The position numbers and the translations under genes were made by a program. A stretch of DNA of 64,000 nucleotides from Rhizobium sp. BK316 (lineage in GTDB: Bacteria; Pseudomonadota; Alphaproteobacteria; Rhizobiales; Rhizobiaceae), in assembly GCF_014193695.1 (NCBI RefSeq), contig NZ_JACHZR010000001.1, positions 657,309 to 721,308 of the forward strand, read 5' to 3'. Positions 36,467 through 47,100 of this stretch are shown in pieces (the stretch's first letter is position 1; the number at the start of each line of letters is the position of its first letter). A model generated the notes under the pieces. That model searched no databases. It had not been told where the DNA came from and saw nothing but the letters and a program-made list of their open reading frames with translations.

Positions 36467-36935
36467 TTAAAGACCTACAGGAAAACCTTCGAACGGCTTG
36501 ATTTCCTTAAGAACGAAGGTGGTCTGCATTTCCTTGATGCGCGGCAGGCGGCGCACGACAGACATGGCGAAATCGGCATAGGAATCGAGATCGGTCGAGA
36601 CGACCTGCAATAGAAAATCCGAGTCTCCCGCAATGCTGTAACAGGCAACGACCTCTTGCAGCAACTTCGGCGGCAAAGGCATCCGCTTCTGCCTCGTTGT
36701 GACCGTCAATCTTTACCCGGATGAAAGCGAGGACTCCGAGCCCGAGTTTGCGCCGGTTGAGATCGGCCCTGTAGCCTTGGATCACACCTGTGTCTTCGAG
36801 CTGCCGGACCTTTCGCCAGCAGGGAGACGTCGACATGCCGATGCGCTCGGATAGTTCCTGGTTTGTCAGCCGCCCCTCGGCCTGCAGGCTGGAGAGGATC
36901 TTCAGTTCAACCGGCTCAAATGTCGTCATCGGCAA
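36467..36935 (-). pseudogene. Lrp/AsnC-family regulator, frameshifted
   Basis: The N-terminal half reads normally from 36935 (MPMTTFEPVELKILSSLQAE, helix-turn-helix LTNQELSERIGMSTSPCWRKV, then GYRADLNRRKLGL and VKIDGHNEAEADAFAA). Near 36663-36672 the reading frame is lost. The correct C-terminal half continues in another frame with LLQEVVACYSIAGDSDFLLQ, DLDSYADFAMSVVRRLPRIK and a normal end at 36467. A single inserted or deleted base explains it. Without the repair the protein lacks its ligand-binding domain. It may be a true pseudogene or a sequencing error. The divergent DUF2000 gene is a likely former partner. Confidence 0.85.
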
Positions 36936-37061
36936 TATCTACCTGAAAATTGCGTTAAGCGGGTCGAATCTACCAAATATCATAGCTGGGTGGCAATATC
37001 AGATAAGATTATTCCGTGTGGATCGCTTAGGCTGTGCGCATCGCAATCTCAGGTCCTTCCC

Positions 37062-37478
37062 ATGCTCTCCGATATTCGTATCGCCATAGTCGTCGATCCC
37101 AGACTCTCACCTGCCCTCATCGCAAATACCGTCAGCGCCATCGGCATAGGCATGGGCGCCAAGATGCCGCTCCTCGGCGCCGAGAGGCTCAGCGACCGTG
37201 CCGGCAGGGCCACCGATATCATCTCCAACCGCCCCGTGCCGATCCTGCAGGCCGACGGGCAGACGATCCGCCAGATCATGCTGAAGGCGCTGAGCCAGCC
37301 GGAGGAACATGCCATCGTGCCGTTTCCCGGTTTTGCGCGCTCGCTGCACGACTATGCCGACTATCAGCGCGGTTTTCCGGACCGGGATCTCAGCGAAGAA
37401 GGAATCGATGGACTGGGTCTTGCAGGACCGGCAAAATGGGTGAGATCACTGACAGGCTCCCTGAAATTGCTCCGCTAG
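37062..37478 (+). CDS. DUF2000-family protein
   Basis: 138 residues from MLSDIRIAIVVDPRLSPALI, the typical start of this family; the ATG at 37062 has AGGTCC before it. Members are small alpha/beta proteins of unknown biochemical role. Motifs are NTVSAIGIGMGA and AIVPFPGFARSLHDY. It is divergent from the broken Lrp/AsnC gene, and the 126-base gap contains a common promoter region. Confidence 0.8.
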   Translation: MLSDIRIAIVVDPRLSPALIANTVSAIGIGMGAKMPLLGAERLSDRAGRATDIISNRPVPILQADGQTIRQIMLKALSQPEEHAIVPFPGFARSLHDYADYQRGFPDRDLSEEGIDGLGLAGPAKWVRSLTGSLKLLR

Positions 37479-37559
37479 CGTGTCAAGCGAGCAGAACGAT
37501 CTGGTGCTGGTCATCAAAAGTGACGACGACATCTTGTGGGAATCCAAATTGCAGTTCCT

Positions 37560-37919
37560 CTACTGCTGTTTGGGTCCGGGTACCTGTTGAGGGATGTCAC
37601 CCGGTCGGATGACCGGCATGCTGTCGGTGGATGGGGCCGGTTCAACCAACCCGCGATCGCCAGTCGGTGGAGGCGTCAGTACGCCTTTGCACCGAGATAT
37701 TTCGCTTTCCGATCTGCCATTCTCCACCGGCCGATCTTTGTCGGCTGACGACTGGCGATCCGCCTGACACTCCGGTTGCCGCTCCTTGCTTTCGGCCTGG
37801 CTCTTAGCAGCCTGAGATCCGGCAACAAGCACCCCGAGGGCGAGTCCAAACAAGAGAGACTTACCGGAAAGGCGATGCATCGAAAGCCTGGTCAGGGATA
37901 TTGGCCGCAAAGTCCACAT
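37560..37919 (-). CDS. small exported proline-rich protein, unknown
   Basis: 119 residues from the ATG at 37919, which has GGGGAG nine bases before it. An N-terminal basic-hydrophobic segment (SLLFGLALGVLVAGSQAA) looks like a signal peptide. The mature part is polar and ends with a Pro-rich tail in which PPPTGDRGLVEPAP and PVIRPGDIP stand out; similar tails occur in short uncharacterised rhizobial proteins. Two cysteines are present (PECQAD, SRCKGV). No function is known. Confidence 0.65.
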   Translation of the reverse strand: MWTLRPISLTRLSMHRLSGKSLLFGLALGVLVAGSQAAKSQAESKERQPECQADRQSSADKDRPVENGRSESEISRCKGVLTPPPTGDRGLVEPAPSTDSMPVIRPGDIPQQVPGPKQQ

Positions 37920-37971
37920 TGGTGTCACTCCCCGTTCCCGAGAGGCCAAACTGCCGCGAGCTACACGGAGG

Positions 37972-38160
37972 TCATCGCTTCCCCTCACGAACGCGAATGC
38001 CTGGCTTGCCAATCGGCATCAGCCGAGGATCATTGATGCCTGGCCTTATTGCGTCCTGCTCGCTCGACTCCTTGACAGGCGGCCCGCGCCCAACCTTGTT
38101 TTCCGGAGCATCGGGAGGTGTCTGCAAATATTCGCGATGTTGCTTGTCGAGTTTGCTCAT
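37972..38160 (-). CDS. hypothetical small protein, 62 residues
   Basis: Not recognised. AAGGAGG, a near-perfect ribosome site, lies six bases before the ATG. The product is highly polar (KLDKQHREYLQTPPDAPENK), contains PGINDPRLMPIGKPGIR, and has no membrane segment or cysteines. It is 52 bases upstream of the proline-rich protein gene on the same strand, so the two are likely co-transcribed. Confidence 0.65.
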   Translation of the reverse strand: MSKLDKQHREYLQTPPDAPENKVGRGPPVKESSEQDAIRPGINDPRLMPIGKPGIRVREGKR

Positions 38161-38435
38161 AAGCGGCCTCCTTGCATCGGATCAATCGCGTGTCGGGCCG
38201 GGTATCCCGCGACGGCTTTTCGGACATGAACGCGGGTTGTTATCGCCAACGCCGGAGCGAGAAAGCGACAGTGAACGCCATTATGCCGGACACCGTCTTG
38301 CGATTGGTGTCCCTCATATTAGGTCCAACCAGCACGGACCTCGAATGTTCCGGATAGAAACGGAGAATTGACCCTCGGAATCTCCGCAGCCAAGCGCTAT
38401 GTCGTTCCTGCGTGATCATAAGAAAAGGTGAACTC

Positions 38436-38954
38436 GTGCAGACGGACCTCCAGAAAGACATGGCGGCTTGGTTCCAGTCGCTCGAACCTGTCGATCCCAT
38501 AGAGATGATCGGACTTTGGAGAGGTGCCGGCATTCCGTCAGGACATCCACTGGACGGCGTGCTCGAGAATTTGCAATGGTTCGGCAAGCGCTTCCATCCT
38601 GATCGGCGGGCAGATCCCCTGCTCTTTCAGTGGTTTCCGGGGCGGCTCGTGGCCATCGATCCGCGCTTCGCCCCTATCGGGTTGGCGATCAGGCTCGCGC
38701 CGTTGGGACGGACATCCCTTGCTCGGAACCTGTTTTCACATCTTCAGAAGGCGTTCCGCGCAAAGGGCACGACAGCCGCCCTGGAGGTTCGGACATTCGG
38801 GCAGATCGCAAGCGCTGCAATGATCTACGATGCGCAGCCGATCGTCGACCACTTTAGACGAGTAGCCGATGACACGTTGGCTGGCATGATGTGCGTGCGC
38901 GACGACGAAAGACGGTTCTTCTTCAAACTCACGAAGATCGACGCCCAGACCTAG
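38436..38954 (+). CDS. GXWXG/DUF4334-family protein
   Basis: 172 residues from the GTG at 38436, which has AAGGTG before it. The family signature is GLWRGAGIPSGHPLDG near residue 30, followed by NLQWFGKRFHP and the C-terminal MIYDAQPIVDHFRRV and MMCVRDDERRFFFKL segments. The biochemical role of the family is unknown. It precedes a cytochrome c gene by only four bases, which suggests an operon. Confidence 0.85.
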   Translation: MQTDLQKDMAAWFQSLEPVDPIEMIGLWRGAGIPSGHPLDGVLENLQWFGKRFHPDRRADPLLFQWFPGRLVAIDPRFAPIGLAIRLAPLGRTSLARNLFSHLQKAFRAKGTTAALEVRTFGQIASAAMIYDAQPIVDHFRRVADDTLAGMMCVRDDERRFFFKLTKIDAQT

Positions 38955-38958
38955 AACG

Positions 38959-39327
38959 ATGTTGAGAACAATAGTATGGGCGATCACGGCAGCAGGAGCG
39001 GGCAGCAGTTTTGCGGCCGACGTAGATCGTGGTGCGAGAATTTTCCGGGCCTGTTCTTCATGTCACATTGTCGATGACACCAGAACTACGTTCGGCCCCT
39101 CTCTGAAGGGCGTCGTGGGACGGCGGGCAGCGATCATGGACGACTACGTCTACTCTGCCGCCTTGAAGAAAGCCGGCGAAGACGGGCTTGTGTGGAACGA
39201 GCATGAGCTTGCGGAGTTTCTGGCACGCCCGAGCAGAAAAATCCCGGGCACAAAGATGCGCTTCTGGGGACTCTGGAGCTTCGATATCGACGACCTTATC
39301 GCCTTCCTGAAGGCAAATCCGTTGTAG
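38959..39327 (+). CDS. class I cytochrome c, small periplasmic
   Basis: 122 residues. A signal peptide (LRTIVWAITAAGAGSSFA) is followed by the haem attachment site CSSCH and the distal methionine ligand in PGTKMRFWGL. The sequence between, GPSLKGVVGRR, is typical of cytochrome c2/c550-like carriers. It should transfer electrons in the periplasm. It lies four bases behind the DUF4334 gene. Confidence 0.92.
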   Translation: MLRTIVWAITAAGAGSSFAADVDRGARIFRACSSCHIVDDTRTTFGPSLKGVVGRRAAIMDDYVYSAALKKAGEDGLVWNEHELAEFLARPSRKIPGTKMRFWGLWSFDIDDLIAFLKANPL

Positions 39328-39516
39328 CGCAGCGGCGGACTGCGGCAGGCATATATGAGGTCGGCCGCCTTCTCCACGTGAATCCTCAGGATGGGCGCCT
39401 CCACAATTCAAGCTCTGGCAACGCATGACACCCTTGCTGCGAACGATCCTCCCCCTAAAATAATCTGGGATACCGCGTCGTACCTCGGCCGGTGCAGACC
39501 AAACTGGGAGAAAGCG

Positions 39517-39963
39517 ATGCAAGACGCACTCGTCGTTCGCCGCGAAACGCATCTTTCCGCGCCGCCTGCTGCCGTATTCGCCCTGCTGACGGATCCGGAA
39601 AAGATCCTGCGCTGGATGGGAACAGAAGCAGAGATTGAGCCGCAGCCGGGAGGACTCTATCTCGTCAACGTGACCGGTGCGCGTTTCGCACGCGGTTCTT
39701 TTCGTGAAGTGGTGCCGGTCCATCGCCTGGCCTATAGCTTCGGCTGGGATGGCAGCGAGGTGGTGCCGCCGGGGTCGAGCCTGGTCGAGATCGATCTGAT
39801 CGAACAGCCGGACGGAACGCTCTTGCGTTTGACGCACACCGGCTTGCCCAATGCCGAGCAATGTGCCGGCCATGCCGAGGGCTGGGCTCACTACCTTGGC
39901 CGATTGAGCACCGTTGCGGCCGGACGCGACCCGGGACCCGATTCCTTTCATGGCAGGAAATGA
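39517..39963 (+). CDS. SRPBCC (AHSA1-like) domain protein
   Basis: 148 residues. ETHLSAPPAAVFALLTDPEK starts the fold, followed by ILRWMG and the closing TGLPNAEQCAGHAEGWAHYL helix. These helix-grip proteins bind small hydrophobic ligands; the function of this one is unknown. GGGAG lies before the ATG at 39517. The usual ArsR-type partner gene is not adjacent. Confidence 0.85.
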   Translation: MQDALVVRRETHLSAPPAAVFALLTDPEKILRWMGTEAEIEPQPGGLYLVNVTGARFARGSFREVVPVHRLAYSFGWDGSEVVPPGSSLVEIDLIEQPDGTLLRLTHTGLPNAEQCAGHAEGWAHYLGRLSTVAAGRDPGPDSFHGRK

Positions 39964-40050
39964 CCAGGCTTCCCATTTTAGGAAAAGCCCAATTCATGAG
40001 GGAGGCGGCGCCTGGCTGACATCAATTGAGCGCTATGGCATGATCGAGGC

Positions 40051-41109
40051 ATGGATTTGCCCGCCCATCTCGCCTGGCTGATCGATGAGGCCAGCGCTTC
40101 GTCCAGCCCCGAACACTTTATAGCCGAGCTTGGCAGGCTGTTGCTTGCCGATGCTCTGCCGCTTGCGGGCGGAGCCCTCACTCTTGCCGTTCCGCATCCG
40201 ATCATTGCGCGCCGTACCTGGTTGTGGCGGGCGGAGACCGGTGCAGTCATCGAAGCGCTCGACTTTGCCGGCAGCTCGCTCAACAAGGCTGCGGACGACT
40301 GGCTTGCCGGGCTTGGGCCTATACACGAAGGAAAGATCGGCCGCGGCTCCGACAGTCCGATGTTGGGCTGGGCCGGAACCCGACCGTTCGATCCGGCCGA
40401 GGCGGATCGGCTATGCCAGACCGCGCGCTTTGCGGCCGCACCCCTGGCAACTCTGACCGCGCGAACGGCGCTGACAACGTTGCTGGAGGCCTATCTCGGC
40501 CGGCGCAGTGCCGCGCAGGTGCAGGCCGGAATGCTCGGCCGCAGCAGCAGCGAAACCATCCGTGCCGCTTTGCTTTGTGCTGATCTGCGCGATTTCACGG
40601 CCCTCTCCGAAGCGACGGAGCCCTCCCTTATGATCGCCACTCTCGATGCGTGGTTCGATCGTATTGCCGGAGCGGTCCACGCTTTCGGCGGCGAGGTGCT
40701 GAAGTTCATTGGTGACGGTGTTCTGGCGATCTTTCCCGTTACCGGCACGCCCGGGGAGGCCTGCGAGGCCTCCCTGCGCGCCGTCGCGGCCGCCCGTGCC
40801 GGCATGGCCCATCTCGATGTCGCGCGGCAAGCACAAGGCCTGCCGCCGCTGCCGTTCGGCGTGGCACTGCATTTCGGCGAGATGCTCTGGGGCAATGTCG
40901 GTGCGGCCGACCGGCTGGACTTCACCGCAATCGGCCCCGCAGTCAATCTGGTCAGCCGGCTGGAGGGGCTCTGCAAGTCCCTTGGCCACAGTGTGCTGAT
41001 ATCAGGCGCACTCGCCGCGCAGACTACGACGCAACTGGTCCCCCTGGGTGAACACCGGTTGCGCGGCATCGCCGATCCCTGTGCTGTCTTCACTTTGCCA
41101 AGGGCTTGA
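40051..41109 (+). CDS. class III adenylate cyclase, soluble (second copy)
   Basis: 352 residues, built like the protein at 3936-5111: an N-terminal sensor-like region of about 165 residues without membrane segments, then a cyclase domain. The metal aspartates are Asp178 (CADLRDF) and Asp222 (KFIGDGVLAIF), the adenine-selecting pair is Lys218 and Asp290 (RLDFTAIG), and VNLVSR holds the Asn and Arg. The spacing of 44 residues between the two metal aspartates is the same in both proteins. It converges on the cyclic glucan synthase gene. Confidence 0.88.
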   Translation: MDLPAHLAWLIDEASASSSPEHFIAELGRLLLADALPLAGGALTLAVPHPIIARRTWLWRAETGAVIEALDFAGSSLNKAADDWLAGLGPIHEGKIGRGSDSPMLGWAGTRPFDPAEADRLCQTARFAAAPLATLTARTALTTLLEAYLGRRSAAQVQAGMLGRSSSETIRAALLCADLRDFTALSEATEPSLMIATLDAWFDRIAGAVHAFGGEVLKFIGDGVLAIFPVTGTPGEACEASLRAVAAARAGMAHLDVARQAQGLPPLPFGVALHFGEMLWGNVGAADRLDFTAIGPAVNLVSRLEGLCKSLGHSVLISGALAAQTTTQLVPLGEHRLRGIADPCAVFTLPRA

Positions 41110-41173
41110 ACGACGCAGGTCGCGGCAATCGCCGGGGCAGTGACATCAGTCAATCTGCCCAGGCAGTGAGTTC

Positions 41174-44100
41174 TCATTTGGCCGCTATCAAATAGCCCTC
41201 GTTCAGATCATCGAGCGCAATACCGTTGATGGTCACAGAGCAGCGACCCGCGTCCACCTTCGAAACGGAAACCTGGTATTTACCGCTCGGCAGTTCAAGC
41301 TCCGCCGAGAAGCCGTCCCATCCGGCCGGCAGAACCGGTTTGATGTGCAGGCGGCCGTTCTCCGAGCGGATGCCGAGGATGCCCTCGATTGCCACGCGGT
41401 AGAACCAGCCGGCCGAGCCGGTGTACCAGCTCCAGCCACCGCGACCCTTGAGGTCGCCTTCGCCATAGACGTCGCCGGCAATCACATAGGGCTCGATGCG
41501 ATAGACATCCGCGGAGGATTTATCGAGCGAGTGATTGATGGGGTTCAGCATTTCGAAGGCGCGCCAGGCGTCTTCACCGCGGCCCATTCGGGCGAGAGCA
41601 AGCACAGCCCAGGTGGCGGCATGGGTATATTGGCCGCCGTTTTCACGGACACCCGGCGGATAGGCCTTGATGACACCGGGATCGTTGACCGGTTTGACGA
41701 AAGGCGGCGTCAGCAGACGGATGAATTTGCCCTCTTCATCGACGAGCTTGTCGAGGACGGCCTTCATCGCCATTTCGCTGCGTTCAGGGTTACCCTCGCC
41801 CGACAGCACACTCCAGGACTGGGCGATCGAATCGATCTTGTCTTCCTCGGACTGACTGGAGCCGAGCGGCGCACCATTGTCGTAATAGCCGCGGCGGTAA
41901 TATTCGCCGTCCCAGCCAGCCGTTTCGATCGCGTTCTTGAGCTTTGCCAGATGGTCCGACCAGCGGCCGACACGCTGGGTGTCACCACGGGTTTCGGCGT
42001 AAGCGATAAAGCGGCGCAAGGCGCCAGCCAGGAACCAGCCGAGCCAGACACTTTCACCACGTCCGGCCATGCCGACACGATCCATCTTGTCGCACCAATC
42101 GCCGCTCATCATCAGCGGCAGGCCGTTGACGCCGGTGCGCTTGATCGCAAGATCGAGGCCGAGAGCGGCATGCTCGTAGAGCGATGCGGTCTCGTCGGAA
42201 ACGCGCGGCTGCAGGAAAGCATCATATTGGCCGGGGCTGAGCTGCGCACCTTCGACGAAGGGCAGCATCTCGTCCATGATCGCGGCATCGCCGGTCGCCG
42301 TGCAATATTGATCGACCGCATAGGCAAGCCAGACCGGATCGTCGGAGATGTTCGTGCGCACGCCGGCGCCGCTGTCTGCCAGCCACCAGTGCTGGAAGTC
42401 GCCTTCCGGGAACTGACGCCGGCCGGTATTGAGGATCTGCTTGCGGGCGATCTCCGGCGAGTGCAGCAGGAAGGCCAGCGAATCCTGCAGCTGGTCGCGC
42501 AGGTTCCAGGCGCCGCTCGATTGGTAGAAGGCGGTGCGGGCCATGATGCGGCAGCCATAGGTCTGATAGGGCAGCCAGTTGTTGACCATGAAGTCGAGGC
42601 GCTGGTCCGGCGTCGAAACGCGCGTCCGGCCGGTGAAGCTCTTCCAGAAATCGCGGGTCTGGCCGAGAACGTCCTCGAAGCTGACAGAGCGGATCTCGGC
42701 AATGAGAGCCGATGCTTCCTCTTGCGAGGCCCCATCGCCCATATAGAAGCAGATATCGCGCACTTCGCCCGGCTCGATCGTCAGATCGAAGGCCATGGCG
42801 GCTGCCGGATCGCCGTCGAGATCCATGGCATTGGAGAGGCGCGAGCCCGCCGAGACGGTCCGCGGCTGCTGGATCGTTCCGTGGCGGCCGATGAATTCGC
42901 GGCGGCTGGTGGAAACGCTCGATGGCATTTCGCTTGCCGCAAAGGCCGCGACACGCGTTCCGAAATTCACGCTGAACGGATTGCTCGCGAAGATCGCTCC
43001 GCTATCGCGATCGAAGCTGGAGATAATGAAGGGTTTGCTCTTCGTCGGGTTGTTGCCGAGGATCCATTCGGCATAACCGTAGAGCCGAAGCTTGCGCGCC
43101 TCGCCCGCACCATTGCGGATGCGCAGCTGCGTCAGCTTCACCGATTTTTCCATATGGAGGGTCTGCGTGACCTCCAGGGCGATTTCATCCTGAACTGTTG
43201 AGAAGACCGAGTAGCCGAGGCCATGTCGCGCTTCAAAGCGCGTGTCGGAGCGCTGCGCCAGAGACGCATAGGGCACGATGACGGAGCCGCGATCGAGGTC
43301 CCTCAGATAGAAGGCTTCGCCCGGTCGGTTGGCAACCATGTCATTGGTCCAGGGCGTTAGCTGGTGGTCACGGGAGTTCTGGCTCCAGGTGAAAGCCGCG
43401 CCTTCAGCCGAGACATGGAAGCCAAAGCTCTCATTGGCGATGATATTGACCCACGGATGCGGCGTCTGTTCACCGCCCGACAGGCGCATGACATATTCGC
43501 TGCCTTCGGCTGCAAAGCCGCCATAACCGTTCCAGAAGGCGAGATCGCCGCCTTCGGCTGGCGCCGGGGCGCCGATGCTGCGATCCATTCTCGGTACGAG
43601 GGTGGAATCGCCCCATTGGCCGAGCAGCGCCGGTGAGCCGGAAACGGAACGCGCCTTCTGCAGCTGGTCGATGAGGCTGCCGTCGCGGCCGCGCAGCACG
43701 ACGCGCGAAGCGGCAATGATGGCGTCGTAGGCTTCCGGTGTCGTCAGATCCTTGCGCAGAACATAGATGTTGCGCTGGATGCCCGCCACTTCACTGGCGT
43801 GGCGCGCCGCGTCGCAGAGCTGGTCGATGGTGCGCTGCATCTCGGCCGCAGCCTCGCCGGCGCGCTCGTTGAAGATCACGAGATCGACCTCGACGCCGCG
43901 CGATTGCAGCAGGCCCTGGGCGCGCAGCAACTCCTTGACGAGATCCGTGCCAAGCTCGTCGGTGATGCGCAGCGTCATCAGCGGCGCATCGCCTGACAGC
44001 GTCGCGCCCCAAAGGACGGACTGGGACTTGAGGCCTTCGCGCACCGCCTTGCTGTCGGCACGCAGCGCCATGTCGGGATAGATGATATAGCGCGCAAAGC

Positions 44101-47100
44101 GCTGGTAGGCGGCTGCCTCCTTCGAGTTGACACCGATCTGGCGCAACTGGCTCTGCGTTCTCGTCCAGGCCTGAACGAGGCCCTGGGCGAAGCTTTCCGG
44201 CTGGCGATAGTGCTCCAGCGCAGCCTCGAGTTCGGCGCGATCCGCACCTGCAATCGTCCAGAAGGTCACGCTGACCTTCTCGCCGGCCGGCACACGAAGC
44301 GTCCGGCGCAGCGACACGCAGGTGTCCATGGTGAAACCGTCGGTGCCCGAGAGCTCCGCACCGGCATCGAAGGCTGCTGCTTCGGTCAGTGTCCGTCCAC
44401 GGCCGAGGAAGCGCATACGATCGGTTTCATACTGCGTCGGGCCATCTTCGCCGGATGTGTCGACGATGAGCTGGGCAATGGCGACATCGGGATCAGTCAG
44501 GCCGCGCTTCTGGCGCTCGACGAAGATCGCATCGCCGCGGTTGGCGATCTCGGTCTTCAGGAACATGCGTGCAAAGACCGGATGGCCCGTGTCGACGATA
44601 TCGAGCGTTGCGACAGGCTCCATATACGAGGTCACTTCGATGACACGGTCTTCGGTACCGGTGTTGGTGATCGTCAGGCGGCGGCCTTCCGCATCATAGT
44701 TGCTCGCGACGAAGACTTCCATTTCGCTCGTCAGCTCGCCGACGGTCTTGATGAATTCCGCCTTGTCGTCGCTGAAGCTGACGCGGACATGCTCGTTGGC
44801 GATCGAGCGCGGCTCTGCGGTCGCAGACCACCACTCGTTCGATGCGGTGTCCCGCAGGAAGACGAAGGAACCCCAGCGATCCTCGGTCGGATCGGCCCGC
44901 CACCGGTTGATGGAGAGGTTTTTCCAGCGGCTGTAGCCGGAGCCCGTCGCCGTCAGCATGGTCGAATAGCGACCGTTGGACAGCAGCAGCAATTCGCGTT
45001 CGCGCGATGCCGGATCTTCCAGTCGGCGTACTTCCGGACGCATCAGGTCACCCTGAATGGTCGCCGGCGCATCGGTCTCGTGCTTTGAGGCCATCACCGG
45101 AATGTCGCGCGGCGCCTTTTCCTGCAGCAGCAATTCAGCAGACTCGATGACGGGATCGGCATGGAAAAGCTCGCGCAGCATGCCATCGAAGGCGACATTG
45201 GCAACGGCTGCAATCGACATGCCGTGATGGTGCGCATAATAGTTGTAGACGACAGCGCACTGCTTGCCCTCGGGCACGCGGCTTGCCGTGAAGTCGACAG
45301 CATCGTGGAAACCATACATGCCGAGTGCGCCGACCGCCCTCAGCCTGTTGAGGTTTTCAAGCGCCGCAACAGGGTGATACTGGCTCGCCAGAAGCGACGC
45401 ATAGGGTGCGATAACGGCGTTCTGGCCGAGACCGCGCTTCAGGCCGAGCGTCGGCACACCGAAATTGCTGTACTGGTAGTTCATCTGGTGATCGCGAGCG
45501 TTGAAGGCTGCTTCCGAGATGCCCCACGGCGTACCGAGCTTGCGGGCATAATTCATCTGTTCGAGAACGATCAGATTGTTGGTCTGATTGAGAATGCCTC
45601 CGCTGCGCTCCTGCATGACGAGCGGCGGCATCAGATATTCGAACATCGAGCCGGACCAGGAGACCAGCGCGCCGCGCGATCCAACCGGAACGACATGACG
45701 GCCGAGCTTATACCAATGCTCCGTCGGCAGATCACCCTTGGCGACGGAGAAGAGGCTCGTCAGACGGGCCTCCGAGGCAAGCAGGTCGTAGCAGGCCGCA
45801 TCAACTTCCTCCGTCTCGACCCGGAAGCCGATCGACAGCAGCCGACGCTCGGGACGGTAAAGGAAGCTGAAATCCATATCGAAAGCGATTTCGCGGGCGC
45901 GATTGCCGACACGGCACAGTCTTTCGCTGATGGCATCCACCTGCGAATGATCGAAGGCCTTGTCGGCCTGATGAAGTTCGCAGGTCTCTACGAGCTTTTC
46001 GGCCCAATGGACAACCTCGTCGCTTTGCGCCGTCTTCACCTCTCGGTCGAGGCTGCCGGCAAGTTCACGGATTTCCCGCGCCTGCCCGGCAAATCGCTCG
46101 ATCAACCCCGAAGAGAACTCTTTCTCGCGCTTGCCGGTGGCGACTGCCGCTTCGAGGTCGGCAATTCGGCCATCGAGCCGGTCGTGCAGAGGGCGGGCCG
46201 ACTTGTTGTCTTGCCCAAGCTCCGCAAGCACCTCGCGAAGAATGGCCGCGACATCGCCAATACCATCGAGGTCGGTGTGAATGTGGGAAAGAGGAGATTT
46301 GGCCCAGAGGCGGCAAGCCGATGATACGGCAATCAAGTGACCGGCAAAATTGCCGCTGTCGACCGATGACACATATCTGCGGCCAAGCGGCTTCAGCGTA
46401 TCCGTATGATACCAGTTGAAGAGATGACCCCGATATTTCTCGAGCCTATCAACCGTCTCGATCGTCTGTTCGATGCGCTTGACTGCATCTTCGAACGAAA
46501 TCCAGCCGAAACGACGCGCCGAAATGACCGACAGCAGATAGACGCCGATATTGGTCGGCGAAGTACGCATGGCGACGACGGCGTGCGGCGTCTGCTGGAC
46601 ATTGTCCGGCGGAAGGTAGTGCTGGCCGGGAACCACGAAGTGGTCGAAGTAGCGCCATGTGCGCCTTGCGATCTTGCGCAGCTCGTTGCGGACATTGTCC
46701 GGCACATCGAGCCGATCTTCGGTTTCCGCCGTCTGGCTGACCGTCCAGGCGATAGCCGGCGAGAGCACCCAGAGAATGACGAAGGGAAGGCCGACCATCC
46801 AGGCGCTGTCGCCGGAGGAGACCGTAAAGATCAGCGCCAGAATGGCCAGAACCGGAGCCCGCCACATGACCTTGTAATGGCCGAGGATCGTCGTCTGCGC
46901 CATGGCCTGGGCACTGGCAGCGGTGCGCCATTGCAGCATCAGCTTGCGGCTGACGAAGAGGCGGTAAAGCGAGCGAATGATGGCGTCAGCCATGACGCAG
47001 GCAATATCGGCGATGAAGACGATGCGCATCGCCACCTGAGCGTTGGCATTCTCGATGTCTTTCCAGACAGTATGCAGATGCGCCTGCAGGATGATGTCGC

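Noticed and set aside
36260..36613. 117-codon open frame on the plus strand
   Set aside because: It runs over the C-terminal half of the Lrp pseudogene and has no motif of its own.
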